Positions 26,125-39,488 of a stretch of DNA of 64,000 nucleotides are shown here, piece after piece. Source of the DNA: Solenopsis invicta (taxonomy: Eukaryota > Arthropoda > Insecta > Hymenoptera > Formicidae); assembly GCF_016802725.1 (NCBI RefSeq), contig NC_052668.1, positions 16,039,001 to 16,103,000 on the forward strand, read 5' to 3'. The position numbers were made by a program, and so were the translations under genes. How positions within the stretch are numbered: position 1 is the stretch's first letter; the number at the start of each line of letters is the position of its first letter. The notes below the pieces were generated by a model, which saw only the letters and a program-made list of their open reading frames with translations, did no database searches and was not told the origin of the DNA.

Positions 26125-29100
26125 TCACAACTGCTCGGATTCGAAGGCCGCGTTGTCTATGCCGTTCATCATCTCGGCCTTCTGTGGGCTCTTCTCCACG
26201 ATCCGAGGGTTCGATGCCTTCAAATTATAATCTGTCGCGTCCTCGCTCTTATGATTCATCATGGCTTCAGGTTCCTTCTGCTCCTTCAACATGCGATCCT
26301 TTCGATGCTGCGTGTACATCCAACTGAAAGAATTAAAAAAATATACGTTACACAATCTCGTGGCTAGGCAAATTTAATTTCAATTTTCATCATGAATCGA
26401 GTGTATTACGGTGCTTGGTGAACGTAACGCGTAATTGGTGAGCTTTGGTCACGGATACTCACAAGAATGCAAACACCGCGGGCATTGTCATGCATCCACC
26501 GGCGATGAAGAACGTCCCCGGAAATGTATCCATGGTCGCCGCGTAAATGGCGCTGTACATTGGCCCGTAAACAAGCGGCATCAGGGATTCGCATACGCCA
26601 AACAGCGAATTCACTTTACCTACGAAATTACGTAACGTCTTATATTTGGGCGGAGAATAAAAATTGCGTTGAATTTTCCTCGCGGCTTAGCCGGGCAGGA
26701 AGGCCTCGTTAGGCTTTGTTCGTGATGGAAAAATTAGCAGCATCACCACGTAAATGTAATTTGGTGTCCAAATTATCTGATTTACGCGATTCCGTAAGGT
26801 AAAGACCGTCCCCGAGTCAAAAAACACTTCTAAATGGCTCTAAAGTATTAGTATAATAGTCGTATAATTTTTATATTTAAGTTCATTATATATATAAGGC
26901 GCTAATTTTTATTTTATGCGTTTGTCCGGCGAGTTCCGAAGTCACGAAATTAATTGTCCGGACACAGGATATGGGAGGTCATTTTTTATCTCATACAGCA
27001 CAACATTGCAAAATATTGCTACAATATTACTGAAACATTGTTGCAGTATTTTGCAATGTTTTTGCTATTTTGTGTTGTACGAGATGTTTGTACGGCAAAT
27101 TTATCAAATATTACAATTAAAAAAAAAAAAAACTCGATTGGAAGTGCAAACTCTTGTCAGTGATATACTTTCTTCAGAAGCAAACTTGTATTCAAATTGA
27201 AAAAATTCACTGACCTATTGATAACGAAATTAGATTGAGTGATTTATTTAAACAAAATTGCAGCAAAGCTACTTTATATTTCTATCTTTGTTTGTTTTTT
27301 ACTTAAGTCTGAAAATGTTTGTAATAGATTAATTTTTCTTTGTAATAGATTAAGAAACATTTACAAAAACATTGTCTGCTGCATTGGGATATTAATTAAA
27401 TAAATTATATACATAATTTAATAATTTAATTATTCGGACACAGGATATGGAAATTTATTTCAGGCTATAAATCGAAAACGTACTTTTGATGGAAATATAT
27501 TACTGACAAAAATTTTCATTTGTAATGGAATTTAAAAAAACATAATAATATTTGATGAGTATGTGACAGAATAAACTCCCATATCCGAATAATTAATTTC
27601 GTGACTGTATATGTAAGAGATTAGTCCTCTTGATGTTATCGCATAAAGTATTTTTCCTGTGGAATTTTACACAGGAAGTGTCCTCTGATCTACGTGTAAT
27701 ACACAAAGCTTTTATGCATCTATTTTATTTTTCTTTTTTTTTCTTGCAAGATCATAAAACCGAGACATAAGAAAACAATGGTAGCGTATAAGGAAAATCA
27801 TCTTTTATTTGTATCTTCTTACCGAGCTCGTCCGTGGGCACGAGCTTGGAGGCTATCGATCGCATGGCGATGAAAGACGTGCCGTTCACGATCTCCACGA
27901 TAGCGGCTGAAATAGATAATTGATCCGTTATTAGATACACTCTTGTCTGGGACCGGGGCTGTACTGTGATATTTTATATACGTAGTTGTTACCCTGATGT
28001 TAGCCGTTTTAAAAAGACTGACCTACGTAGACCATCCAGGCGTGCTTGGCGAACGCGTAAACGAAACTTGCTAAAATTTTACTCGTACAGCTCATAATAC
28101 CCACGATTGCGTCGTCTATCTTGAGAATGTGACTGAAGATGCCAACGGAGATCGCGGTACCTGCGTATCAGACGGGAAAAATCTTTCACTTTCTCGTGCG
28201 TGTGCGGGACTGAACGATCGCACGAGTAATGATCCTGGAGGATCAGTAGGGAAGAGTTGCTGAATGCGTGTCTATAATTATTTTTTATTTTGTATTTCTA
28301 TTTGGTTTGATTTGTATGTAATAAATTTGTATGGAAATTGCAGCTTGTCGTTTCAGATATAATAATGTTTAATCTCTTTCACCAATTACAAATTATTATA
28401 AATCTTTTTGCAACATGCTATAAAAGATACGATTTAGGCAACTGTATTTGGTCTCTTAAATCGTATCTTTGAAACCATCGAATTTATGAATTAAAATAAT
28501 GAAAAATATAAGAAACCGTTAACTAAAATTTATTAATAATTTATTGAAAAAAAACACAAAATATTTGATAACTAATAAATGATAATAATAGAAAGATAAA
28601 AACATCAAAATAAAACTAGCATGAACTTATTTTTGCAATTGACATATTTTTTATCAAATCAATCCTTCAATTATTATTATTATCAGTCGTGTCAAGTCTT
28701 ACATTAATATCATTTATTGTAATAAAATTTGAGTAGTGGCAGGATTTAGGAAATTTGACAGATTTTAATCAATTTAATTTTTATAATAATTGCACTTATG
28801 TGTGTACGATAAAAAATTATATAATAAACTTTTTTTTAAGAAAACATAAAAATAAAATATTGTACAAAGTTGCATCAGTAGATAATTATCAGTTATATAA
28901 ATTGATCAAAAGTTATACTTAATTTTTTTAAGTACTGTTAGCAGGCACAAAAACAGGATGTAAAATTTTTGTCGGTATTATTTACTTCTATTTACTCACT
29001 AATTGCTTACATTAAATAATATATTATTAAGTGAAACTTTAGCAATTATTATTAAGTGAAACTTTAGCAATTCAGCAATTCTCCCCTGAATAAACGAGCG

Positions 29101-32100
29101 CTGTAAGATTCCGGGTGATACGTTTTTCAAAGAAAAATGCAAGATTGTTCCTGCAAAATTTGCGTAATCTATAAATAGAAAGCTTTCGCCGAAATCTAAA
29201 GTTTCTATTGTTCCAAATAAAAATTCATACGAGATATCCGCACCAACAGATCCGCAACGGATATGCGGCGAACGCTAAAGAACATGTTCGTGAGGCAATT
29301 ACGAATGCTAACAATTTTTATCTTGCACACGTGTCACTAGTGCTATATACAATATACATATATACACCTTTCTATTACAAAATCTTAATGTTCTCTAATT
29401 TGTACCGCCTGTCGACCGCCGCAAATTGAAGGTAGCAATTACATTTTCAAGGCAATTCCTACCTTCCACGATTCGCTAGAATAAAAGCGATAGTGATTCC
29501 GCTTGGCAACGATATTTATTCTTATATAAGACACGTCTCCCGTTTGCTTTCATCGACCCATGAACGCAAAAAGCCTTGATTAACCCGATGCATGTACAGC
29601 ATCGTTACGAGAATAGAGCTAACGGATACCTTCGATTTACGCGAAATGGCAATCGGAGGAGATTATCTGCTCCGAGAGAGACTGACTGGTAAGCCGCGTC
29701 CGCGTTTCTATACGCGTAATGCACACTCTATCTCAAAATCGTCGGCGAGATCGATGCCCTCATCGTTGTTCATTGATAGAAAGAGTTCGTTACGCGCAGA
29801 AGGTTTTACGAGCGCTCGCGTGCATTTTTTCCATTTTTTCTTTTTTTATTTTTTCCTCCCGCGCACTGCCAACCGCGTCACGTTCTGAGATGATTTTCTT
29901 ACCGATCAGATTAGTTACCATGCCAAACGTGGAGAACATGCTGAACGTCACTTCGTTCCAGTTGTACCGGTACCGCATGTAAAGATAGAGAACCGCCATT
30001 TCGCCTGCGAAAGAAACATACTTGATAATACCGCTCGCTCTCTTGTTGCGTAATCGCTGTCTCTGTCTCGATCGAGGAACAGGCATGATGATGGATCAAT
30101 CGACGTGTGCAATAGTAAAAAGTTGACCCCGCTCGTGACCCGCGCTAAATGATTCCCCGTTAGTGACAGCCGCTAAGTTTTATATTTAGTATTTATCCAT
30201 TCAGCGCACTAACGACTCTCTGACATAATTTCTTCGTATTGATGCGTATAAGAATAGATCTTTGCATAATGGATTGTTTCTCACAGAATGCATATGATTC
30301 TTAGAAAAATCTCTATTTCTGACAAGCTCGCTATTGTACCGCTCGTTATCGAATATGTACAGAATTCATTTATGCCATTAACTCGTTACGAGCTTGACTC
30401 ATTTATCTAAAGGGGACTTTTGCGAGTTCGATTTGCTTCAGGAGTCCAAGTATATCTATTTGCGCTCTTAATTACAATTATTACTAACGCGATTGACGAC
30501 TAGTGCCTTCGTCTCGATACGCGAATAAACTATCGATACCCACGATTGATTTGCGGTAACATATCATATTTAACGAGGCCATTATCGTTAAGTTTCATAC
30601 CAATATATAGCTACCGAGATATTTTGTAGATTCACCCAAGCGCGACGCTTTTCTGTTCAATTACAAACGATTTTCACAATTACATCGCTGCAATTAGACC
30701 GACAATTGCTTCCTGTAGTAATGCCAAGTTAACTACGAAGGTCAAACCCGATGTTAGTATTACGTAAAACGATCCTCTTTTACAAAAAAAAAAAGAAGAG
30801 AAGACACTCGGCAGTCAAGCTGTCAAAGATATATCTAACGTCCGTGTTCATCAATGCAAATTAACTTTGATCTCGGTTCAATCTACTACCCATCCTTTTC
30901 TAGTTCTAAGAACTGGAATAAGATAAGGAGTAAACCAAACTAACGTTAAACTGAAATGAGTGTTCATCATTGCGAAATATACACGTGTACTCGGATAATG
31001 CGCGTTTTCCCACGAAACTGCAGCGGCATGTTTACACGATTAGCACGCAACGTGAGAAGTTACGGATTCCGTAATTCATCCCGCATTAAAATTCGTCGAA
31101 CGTTCCTCATACGTTCCCGATACGGCGTATCCCCCGATGCGACACACTCCGCGAGCGCGCACACGGGATTATAACGAAAATATATTACTAACGCAGCAGT
31201 CGCGGACTTTCACCGCGTATCCCTGACGAGCGGAGATCTGAAGTTACATCGCGAATATATACAGCCGCGAGCGTTCGAACACGTGAGATTGTGTACGAAT
31301 AAGCGCGTAATTTCGCGCGCCTGTCCATTGGTATATTTTACGTTCGTATTTTACATCCGACTCAATATTGGAAAAGAACTCGAAGCTTCGACATTCAATT
31401 ATCGCGAAGCACTTTACGACGTAGACTAATGCCATTTATCAATGTAACTGTAACGCATGTAAATTTTACGTCCTCTTTGCGAACACACTTAATTATCGTA
31501 TTTTGCTGCGTACACTGGAACTAACGTCAAAGCTTGCGAAAAATTTGCGGAATTTCCCCTCCATTTTCATTCGCGTAAGCGAGATGTGTCGAATCGTAGC
31601 TGCCGCTCCTCATCTTCGATAATGAACATCGATACTGGAAAACAGTTATTTTTAGAAATGCTGGGATATACGTGAATAATTGAGCAAATTCCCCGCTTAT
31701 CGAGCACTTATGCATCGATGTAACAATTGTCTTAATATCTGTTATTTGTAGCGGCCGAGTTTTATCTGTACACGGATCTTGCTCGTTCGAGCTGCAAAAT
31801 TAAGCCGTCAGAATGAATTATCTTACAAGACGTCACCGAACGGCTGTGACGACAACGAGAGAGTCGAGAAAAGTAACGTCTCGAGAAAACGTCTTACAGG
31901 TATATCCGCGTTACGGCATTCGAAATCAGGAAGACGCCCATTACACGAAATTGTTATAAGCGTGACGACTGCCCGCGTCACTTAGCAGCTGGGGTAATAC
32001 GTGCTAATGCGTACCCAGACATTGTAACGGCGGGGGCCTACCTATATAATTAAATTGTGACAAGGGCATCCGCGAAATGTGCTGGAATTGTGCGTCGTCG

Positions 32101-35100
32101 CTGTACGAGCGCGCACGATCGCATTAAAGTCGCGATAGCGAGCTGTAACAAATGCACGCTAATTGAAAAATTGAATGATTCGTGTGGTCGCGTGCTTGCA
32201 CGGGCTACTGGCAGAAACTGGAGGCTTTATTGTTGCCGATACCGTCCAGCACTGGATGCTGATGTTAAGCGCTACCGTTCGCCCATCGATGTCGTGAATT
32301 TTTATTTACGACCTCTCCGCGCGTTTATTAGAGAAAGCCGCAAAAATAGAATGCGGCCCGGAAACTGCACGCGCGGAGGCCTTTATAAAAATGTCTGCTT
32401 CTATTGAAGATGACGGATGTCACGAACGTTTGTTGCTTTGTTTATCGATCTTTCAGCTGTAATGCATCCGGAAACAGCATCCAAACATCTAAAAATTATT
32501 TTAGATACGGATGTGAAAATAATTTTGTTGGATCATCAAAATAATTATGTCAAACGCTCAAAAATTTGTTGCTAGAATGTTTAAACTTTTTGCAACGTTC
32601 TTTCACCGTTGCTGAGCGTCCCATGTAACATCAATCCACTGAGAAAAAAGTACTTAAAAATTTATTTGTAAGATATCAATTTACTTCGCTGAAATAAATT
32701 TTTATTCAAATAAAATAAAATAAAGTAAATTTCATTCGTACAAAATAAACCAATTAATGAGAAAAATAAGATATATTTTACAGAAGTATATTTCGTCATC
32801 ATAATCAAACCCTAAAAATTTTTTTATAAGATATAAATTTATTTCACTGGAATAAGTCTTTATTCAAAGATGATGAAATAAAATTTTATTCCTACCAAAT
32901 AAACCAATTAATAAGAAACATAAGATATATTTCACAGAAACGTATATTTCGCCATCATAATCAAACCTTTTCATAATCAATAAATATTAAAGAAAACGTC
33001 ACTAATAACATTTGCTTGCTAATATTTCGATTTTTTCTTGTCAGTTTAATTCAACAAAGTTATTTTCAGATTTATATTTAGCTAAATTTTCAGATACTTC
33101 ATTAAAACCGTTCTTTTCATTAGATTTATGTTCCAAAGCCTCGTTAAAGATTACACGGGACATTCCGAGTGTGTGTCGTGGAGGTATGTTGACAATTCGA
33201 TATTTTATTGACGCTTTAAAAGACGCGAGTTACTCGGGGTATCTCCCATGAAGCGTCGAAGTAACGCTACACGTTCGCGCTCGTATAATGTGTGTGCCTA
33301 GTTTTGCCCATAGTCTTCTCTTACTTTCCCCTGGCATACGATATATATTCACACCGTCGGACGTAAGTAATTACCAATGGGAATGCGCACGGTTACAGCA
33401 ACGCGGGTAGCAGGATTAACGAGAATTACAGTAAGTTTTTATCGTGCCACGGACGCACGTGAGAAATGATGGATGTACTTAATTTTCAACTGTTTTCCGG
33501 TGGTTTTACCAATTTTTTTCTTTATCCATCTAATTGCACGCGAGTTAAATTATTTGCATATTTAAGTGATATTTCTTACGCATCTGCGAGTTACTTCTCG
33601 TTTACATAATGCGAGCAGAAGTATTAATCACCATAATTTCCGGCTCAGTAAAAGATTGATGTTATAAATTCATGTGAATATGCATTGTACCTAGACATAC
33701 ACAATTTTAATTAATATAAAGTTTTATAATAATGATGGAAGTGTTATTAGATCGTATTATTTTATCAATTTATCATTCATTTGTAAAGCAAAATTTATTC
33801 TTGTAAAACCGATTTAAATTTAAATATGGTTTTAAATTGCATTACAATTCAAAAATTGGAAAACATTAATTATTAATAAACGCTATGCAAATAATCCATC
33901 TCAGCACATATTTTTGCAATGATGACATCATCTCAAATTATGTAATAAACATTTTTCCAGTAAGATCCAGTTTAGACTGCCTGTAATTTGAAATTCAGGG
34001 AAGCTATTCTGAATTCTCAAGATATTAATTATCACATTGTGTATTTCTTGTGATTTTCTGTAACATCTATGTGCATATGAATCTGCATGTTTTCTATGAC
34101 ATATATTGATATCTCGATTCTTTTAAAATATTTCTCATGAATATAAAATTTAAATTGAAATGTGTTCTGAATTTTGACGTGAGTTAAACAGATCTAAGGG
34201 CCATTCTATGCAGGTCGCAGGTCGCAAACACGAACGTGGCAGCCAAATAAAAGCACAAAATAGTATCATTAACGCTTCGGATTGGCTGCCACATCCGTAT
34301 TTGTGACCTGCGACCTGCGTTCTGCATCTTACGTTGAATGGATCTAAAAGAAAAAGAAAATTTCGCAAGAAGTACAACATAATCGCTATTAACGTTATTG
34401 TCGAGGATGAGACTCGTTACACTACGCCTGTCGAATGCTGCTTAGCACTTGGGATGAGAAAATGTTTACTCAAAGGATCTCAAGTCATTCGGGCCATTTA
34501 CTCACCATAAAGGGGTCCGATGACAACCATAACAATGACCATGAGTACGATGACCCTTTTCTTGCGATTGTTCGTCCCTTCCTTAAACGCCACGCGAAAC
34601 GTCTCCTTGACATGCTTCAACGAGAAGAAGTCTATAACAAAGGCGCACAACGAAGTTCGCTTGTCCTCGCTCGGAAGGGACTTTTTCCGTAAGCGCTCCC
34701 TCGGCGGTTCCTTGATAACCACTAGGCCGTACACAAAGCTCATTACGTAACACACCATCGCGATGCTGAAAACACCATAGAAACCCAGCTTCGTGTACAG
34801 TATCCCCGAGAGGGCCATACCGATCGGTACGCCCAAGGATAGAAAGACATTGGCCGCGCCGATCCTAAGAGTTCTCGATTCCACGGTTGTGATATCCGCT
34901 ATGTAGCTAAAGATACCCATGAACATGGCGGTCCAGCCGCCGGTCAACGCGGGCCACACCGCTTCCAGCACGACCACTTCCATGGGCAACTCGTTGAACC
35001 AATACGTGCAGGCGATGAGGGTGATACTACTGAAGAACTCGCCGATGATCGGCAGTAGCATGCAGGGCTTCCTCAGACCAGTGCGATCACTCCAGGCGCC

Positions 35101-35490
35101 CATGAACAGAATCAGGAGCGTCGGCAGGGCGCTCTGCAGCGGCGTTTTCCAGGTCTGCATCCGCGCCACCATCTGCTGAACCGCGGTCTCCTCGGCCTCG
35201 TAGCCGGTGGTGTTCCTGGCGGACAAAGCTGAGCATACCTCGTCTGAGTAAGCCAGGTTCACCCGACACGCCTTCTCGAGGATGAGATTCTGCACGGCCA
35301 GTTGGGAGAGCACGCTGGGGATCACGTAGCACGCGATCATTGGCTCGACGGTGATGTTGTTGGTCAGGAAGGACCATTTCTGTCGGATGCTCATGGACTT
35401 CCAAGTGACAGCGCTGTCGGACTTGACAGATATGGGGATCGATTGTTTCTTCTCCGGTGTGAGGCCGGTGGGCGTCGTGATCTCAGACAT
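26125..35490 (-). CDS. SLC46-family MFS transporter (proton-coupled folate transporter-like)
   Basis: Complete minus-strand gene with ATG at 35490 (context GAAACATG) and TGA ending at 26125. Exons are 34506-35490, 29903-30004, 28023-28160, 27823-27906, 26463-26619 and 26125-26323. They join in frame to 554 aa, near the usual SLC46 size plus a hydrophilic tail. A first membrane segment spans about residues 48-68. The cytosolic MFS loop motif GAWSDRTGLRK lies at 131-141 and matches the SLC46 pattern. NTT at 93-95 sits in an extracellular-loop position. The C-terminal 65 residues are charged. Introns 1-4 are all phase 1; intron 5 is phase 2. SLC46 members are plasma-membrane or lysosomal carriers of folate and related anionic or aromatic substrates. 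The substrate here cannot be read from sequence. Confidence 0.9.
26941..27605. mobile_element. TIR-bounded element in an SLC46 intron
   Basis: The left end reads GTCACGAAATTAATTGTCCG and goes on to a GGATATGGGA motif. The right end (27577-27605) is its inverted counterpart and ends TTAATTTCGTGAC. A second, direct copy of the subterminal CGGACACAGGATATGG motif lies near 27436. Inside, 27003-27059 forms a hairpin with 17-nt arms (one mismatch). It is 665 bp, non-coding and AT-rich, like a non-autonomous DNA transposon. I could not identify a target-site duplication. Confidence 0.6.
28424..28471. repeat. Short perfect inverted repeat
   Basis: 14-nt arms AAAGATACGATTTA at 28424-28437 and 28458-28471 with a 20-nt loop, in an SLC46 intron. 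Confidence 0.8.
29023..29072. repeat. Two 25-bp tandem copies
   Basis: Two exact adjacent copies of a unit beginning ATTATTAAGTGAAACTTTAG, in an SLC46 intron. Confidence 0.9.
32650..32968. repeat. Two diverged tandem copies of a ~160-bp AT-rich unit
   Basis: Copy 1 (32650 to about 32811) and copy 2 (about 32812-32968) share ordered blocks: AAAAATTT, TAAGATAT, AATAAACCAATTAAT, AAGATATATTT and CATCATAATCAAACC. Many substitutions separate them. No coding signal. Confidence 0.85.
34210..34318. mobile_element. MITE-like inverted repeat
   Basis: Two 37-nt arms (34210-34246 and 34282-34318) pair with four mismatches. They begin GCAGGTCGCAGGTC and end GTGGCAGCCAA, and flank a 35-bp centre. Weaker outer symmetry (AGATC and ATGCAG blocks) extends to about 34190 and 34345. 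It has the form of a small DNA-transposon derivative near the end of SLC46 exon 1. Confidence 0.6.
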
Positions 35491-36096
35491 GTTTCACGTC
35501 AAAGAAGAAGCAGGCTCGGCAACTGATTTCTCTTAGGGGACGAGCGGAATCGCGGAATCTCTTTCAATTGTCCGGATCGGTTCAAGATCATCAAGCAGCC
35601 TGGCAGTCAGAGGAAGGCGGACTCGCGAAAGCCTCGAAGGCGCCTGGATTTCTCGATTCAGGTTGTTCGGCGCGCGCCCGAGAGAAATCGCACAATGGTC
35701 CCGCGGCTCCCGGCTAATGCACCATCATGCATTACGAGACGCGGTGGCGTTATCTGTCTCCTTCCTTCGCCGGTCACCGCCAGCACCAATGTACCCCGCG
35801 CGTACCACCTCTTTCCCCAGACCGCGCTGTCACCGCTCGTTCACCGCTCTTTCCTGCGATCGGCCTCCTGCAGTGCGCAGCGAGTTGATCCGCCTTCGTG
35901 TACATCCACCCAGGCACTAAGCACACGCGGTGGCCCCTCGTCGGGGCAACGTCGCCGACGTTCGCGCTTAATCGGTTCCTCCGCGGTGCACGACACACGC
36001 GGCTAATGCTCCACGAGAGCGCGATTACCAGAGCGCTTCGCGAGTCGCGCTTCCGATTCCGCTCCGCAGGAGTTTTCGGGTCAAGGTCAGCACCCA

Positions 36097-36097
<1 letters not shown>

Positions 36098-36131
<34 letters not shown>

Positions 36132-36141
36132 AACGACGACG
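36098..36141. repeat. (ACG)n trinucleotide repeat
   Basis: Run of about 14 ACG units with one CAA interruption, upstream of the SLC46-family start codon. Confidence 0.95.
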
Positions 36142-37702
36142 ATGGTGCCCGCGCGAGGCCTCCTGGGGGGAGGGGGGGGGGTTCTTTCCGCGCCACGCTC
36201 CCTGATACGCTCGTCCTCTATTCTTCCTCGGCGATCGCTCCGCTTGTTCGGCCGCTAATATCCCTTTCGCGACACACGAAAAACATGGTGATCACCTTGA
36301 CACGCGAGTACTTTTCGCGATGGAGCATAACGAGCCACCTCTCGTGCGCCAAATCTCCCCGCGTAGCATAAAAAAATCTAGTCCAGTCTGAACATTGACA
36401 TGTTGATGAATGAACGACGCGTCATGATTATCGTGTTCATCTTCCTGCCCAGGGAGTATTTGTTCTTGCGTCGGCGAATCACGATTTTTTTCGGCTTCAT
36501 GTACCTCACGATTCGATGATACATTGTTCCACCTGAACGGCCTGGATTTCCGATGATCCAATCGCGCGTTTATCACGTCGAGGACTGTAGGAAGCGCCGC
36601 TGTCTCGCGTCTACGATGAAGCGATCCGCGTCGAGATTCCCAAAGTTCACCGTTTGACGATCTCCCACGGTGCGAACGGTCCTCGCGCCCGGATGTCAAC
36701 GAATCTCTCTCTCTCGTAGGGAGCTACTCATACGAAATCGTACAATTACCTCGTGCGATCTCTATTGCGTAAGCTCTCTTTCACCAAGCGATCCATCCGG
36801 AGTGATCAATCATGCCGTCTTCGGACACGTCCTTGACACGTTCCTCTCCCGTTGCGAATATTCTTCCCTGACGTGTTAGATGACGGTAGCTATTGTTAGT
36901 CCGGCGTTATCAGAAAGCGTTTCCTCTTCTGTCGGGAGTAGCGCGCGAGTAGCCCTGAACAGTCGCGTGAAGATCATTTTCGACCTGCCGCGCGTGACTT
37001 CAATGACCGCGAGAGAAATGCGAAAGTGTGATTCGTTTCGAAGCGGAAACGATGCCAGTGCTATGGCGGCGATGTCGAACGGATAGCAACTGAGCGTAAA
37101 CAGGCAGCGTCGTCGAATCGCTGCAGCGCGTAACTCGACGAGGCGCTGTTAAATGTGACAATTCGTTGATAAAGTAATCACTAGTAGTAACGCACGGTCC
37201 CAGCGCTCAACAGTCGGAGCCTATTTTAGACAGGGCCGTCCAAGTGCCCATTATCTGCGACGGTGAATTCAAAGCTATTCGCGCGGCTCGACAACTCGCG
37301 TGGCAGGCCGAGCCGCGATTGCACCATCGCGCGAGTATTTTTCGTTACCTCGTGCGCCCGCGAATTTTCGCGCGTCCCGATCATCGTTATGTCGTCGCGT
37401 CGAATTCGCTCTCGCGTTTCACTTATTTTGTTCTCTCGCGATTAGCACGCCTTATCCGTTCTTCGATCGATCGAACCCTCGACTCGAAGTTCTCGCGTGC
37501 GTATCGCGAATCCTCAAAGTTCCGTGAGATACCACGAAATCGAACGGACGAGAATTCGCAAGGTCGCATCCGAGCGATGAAAGACATCTAGAGGCGGCCC
37601 TGGCTCTTAAGTCTGACGTATGATGCCGTCAAGTGAGTAATGCTCGCAATTCCACAGCGATGCTTATAAAATATTCGATGCAGAGCTGTCACCGGCACCT
37701 CT

Positions 37703-37705
<3 letters not shown>

Positions 37706-37734
<29 letters not shown>
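37706..37734. repeat. (CT)n microsatellite
   Basis: Run of about 14 CT units. Confidence 0.95.
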
Positions 37735-37740
<6 letters not shown>

Positions 37741-38262
37741 TTCCTCCTCTCTCCCGCTCTCTGTCTTGATATCCGACGAGGGTGCGTCTGTGGTGGTCAT
37801 TACTCAAGAGCCATCCTCGTCGGTCATCATGGCGGCCGTGCTTGCGGCCGCGCGAGAGGTGTACGATTCTTTCGCGATGAAATTAACTGGTTATTTCACT
37901 AGAAAAGAAGATCGTATTACAGCACCTCATATATTTACATTTTATACAACATTTTTGTTAATAGTCAATATTTTAAATTGAAAACTTTACAATTATATTC
38001 GTCATTGTGTCGTTTCGATTTCAGGCTTAAATCTATGAAATATTTATTACTTAGAATGTTATGAAAATGTAATGACAACGACGCGGCACAATGAGTCGAA
38101 AAGAAATCTCACAAAATAGATTTTAAAAATAGGTTTTCTTTAAAAACACAGTTTTTATTTTGTTATAAAATTATTTATGTTTATTTAAAATCAAGAAAAT
38201 ATAAAATAATGCAAATGTACAATGTAGATATGCATTGTAGATATGCATTTTCCATTAATTCC

Positions 38263-38375
38263 AAAATTAATTCGTTTACAATTAACTTGAAGTTAGAAGT
38301 TAATAACTACTACCTGCAATGCACAAGATAGTTATTAACTTCTAACTTCAAGTTAATTGTAAACGAATTAATTTT
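38263..38375. repeat. Perfect 47-nt inverted repeat
   Basis: Arms 38263-38309 and 38329-38375 are exact reverse complements over 47 nt, starting AAAATTAATTCGTTTACAAT. The loop is 19 nt. The absence of mismatches suggests recent origin or selection. It may be a young MITE, a foldback element or a small-RNA precursor. Confidence 0.95.
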
Positions 38376-39488
38376 TAACTTCAACTAATTATTCACATAT
38401 AAAAAAATTTGGTTGCTAAACGAATGACTCCATAAGTATAATCACCAGAATTCGTTACCTAATAACGAGTTTACGAGTGATTGCATCTACAAGGACTATA
38501 ATACTTTTCATCTATGATTGGCATTGCCGATCGACAAAAGCCTACTAATACATCACATAAACTAGCAGCAGTAATTACGGCCGACAAAGGTATTTTATTT
38601 TGTTGCATTCTCGCTTCGCTGAACTGCTACTCGGGGATCATGGATTTCCATTTAGTAGCCATGAAGCCAGTTAACGATTTCAATTCCGCGTGTAGCGAAC
38701 TTATAGAACAACTTTCGATTTTTTTTCACAGCTATCGAATTTAGTGGACAGAAACGATTTCTCCGCGTTCTCGTCGGAGCGATATAATCACTTTTAGGTC
38801 AAGACTGTATTATTTATTTTCGCTCGTTTACCTTGCAGATGACTTTTATTACGCCGCTTATTGATAACAATTTAACTATTCTGCTCGTCAGCATATTGTG
38901 CATTATTATATATTTTACTCTTTCAATAATGCAGAACGTAGTTAAAACCCAGAAGGACATTTATTAATTATTCGACGAAGGAAATATGGAAAAAGAAAAT
39001 AATGATATTTTTTATTGATAATTTTATTATCATGTGTTTTACTATTATTATGATATAATAATAGTGTAACTATAGTTATAATATGTTTAAAGACTAAAGA
39101 GTGATAAGTGATTGAAGAGAAAAATGACTTACTTGCGTATATTTAATTTATGTAACAATACCATTATTTAACACAATAAATTATGGAAATATTATGAAGA
39201 TAAATAAGCGATACGAATGGTTTTTTTTAGCAATCGTTTATGCCCAATACAAATTATTTATTACTTACCAAAAATAATTTAAAAAATGATTGCTTTGTCG
39301 TTGTTTTATTTCAATAAATTTTTATAAACATTTAGAAAACGGAATAATATTTGTTCGCAATAACTTTCCATTCGGTTCTTTATGCTTCAGCAACTTGTTT
39401 GGAGGTTGTTTTGCTTGCCTCAATTAACTTATTCGGTCGTGTATAAAATGCGTATTACATCTTCAATCCTCGGACATCCACAATCGAG

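Larger units (their letters stand above)
30005..34505 (-). other. 4.5-kb first intron of the SLC46-family gene
   Basis: Phase-1 intron with donor GTGAGT (34505 downwards) and acceptor TTTCGCAG ending at 30005. Around 31000-32400 it is CpG-richer, with no recognisable exon. It holds a two-copy repeat (32650-32968) and an inverted-repeat element (34210-34318). Confidence 0.75.
35491..39488. other. SLC46 upstream region and intergenic DNA
   Basis: 35491 to about 37850 is CpG-rich and probably contains the SLC46 promoter and 5' UTR, with a GAC repeat (36098-36141) and a CT tract (37706-37734). 37900-39488 is AT-rich and contains a perfect inverted repeat (38263-38375). Open frames here (for example 36292-36699 minus) match no family I recognise. 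Confidence 0.55.
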
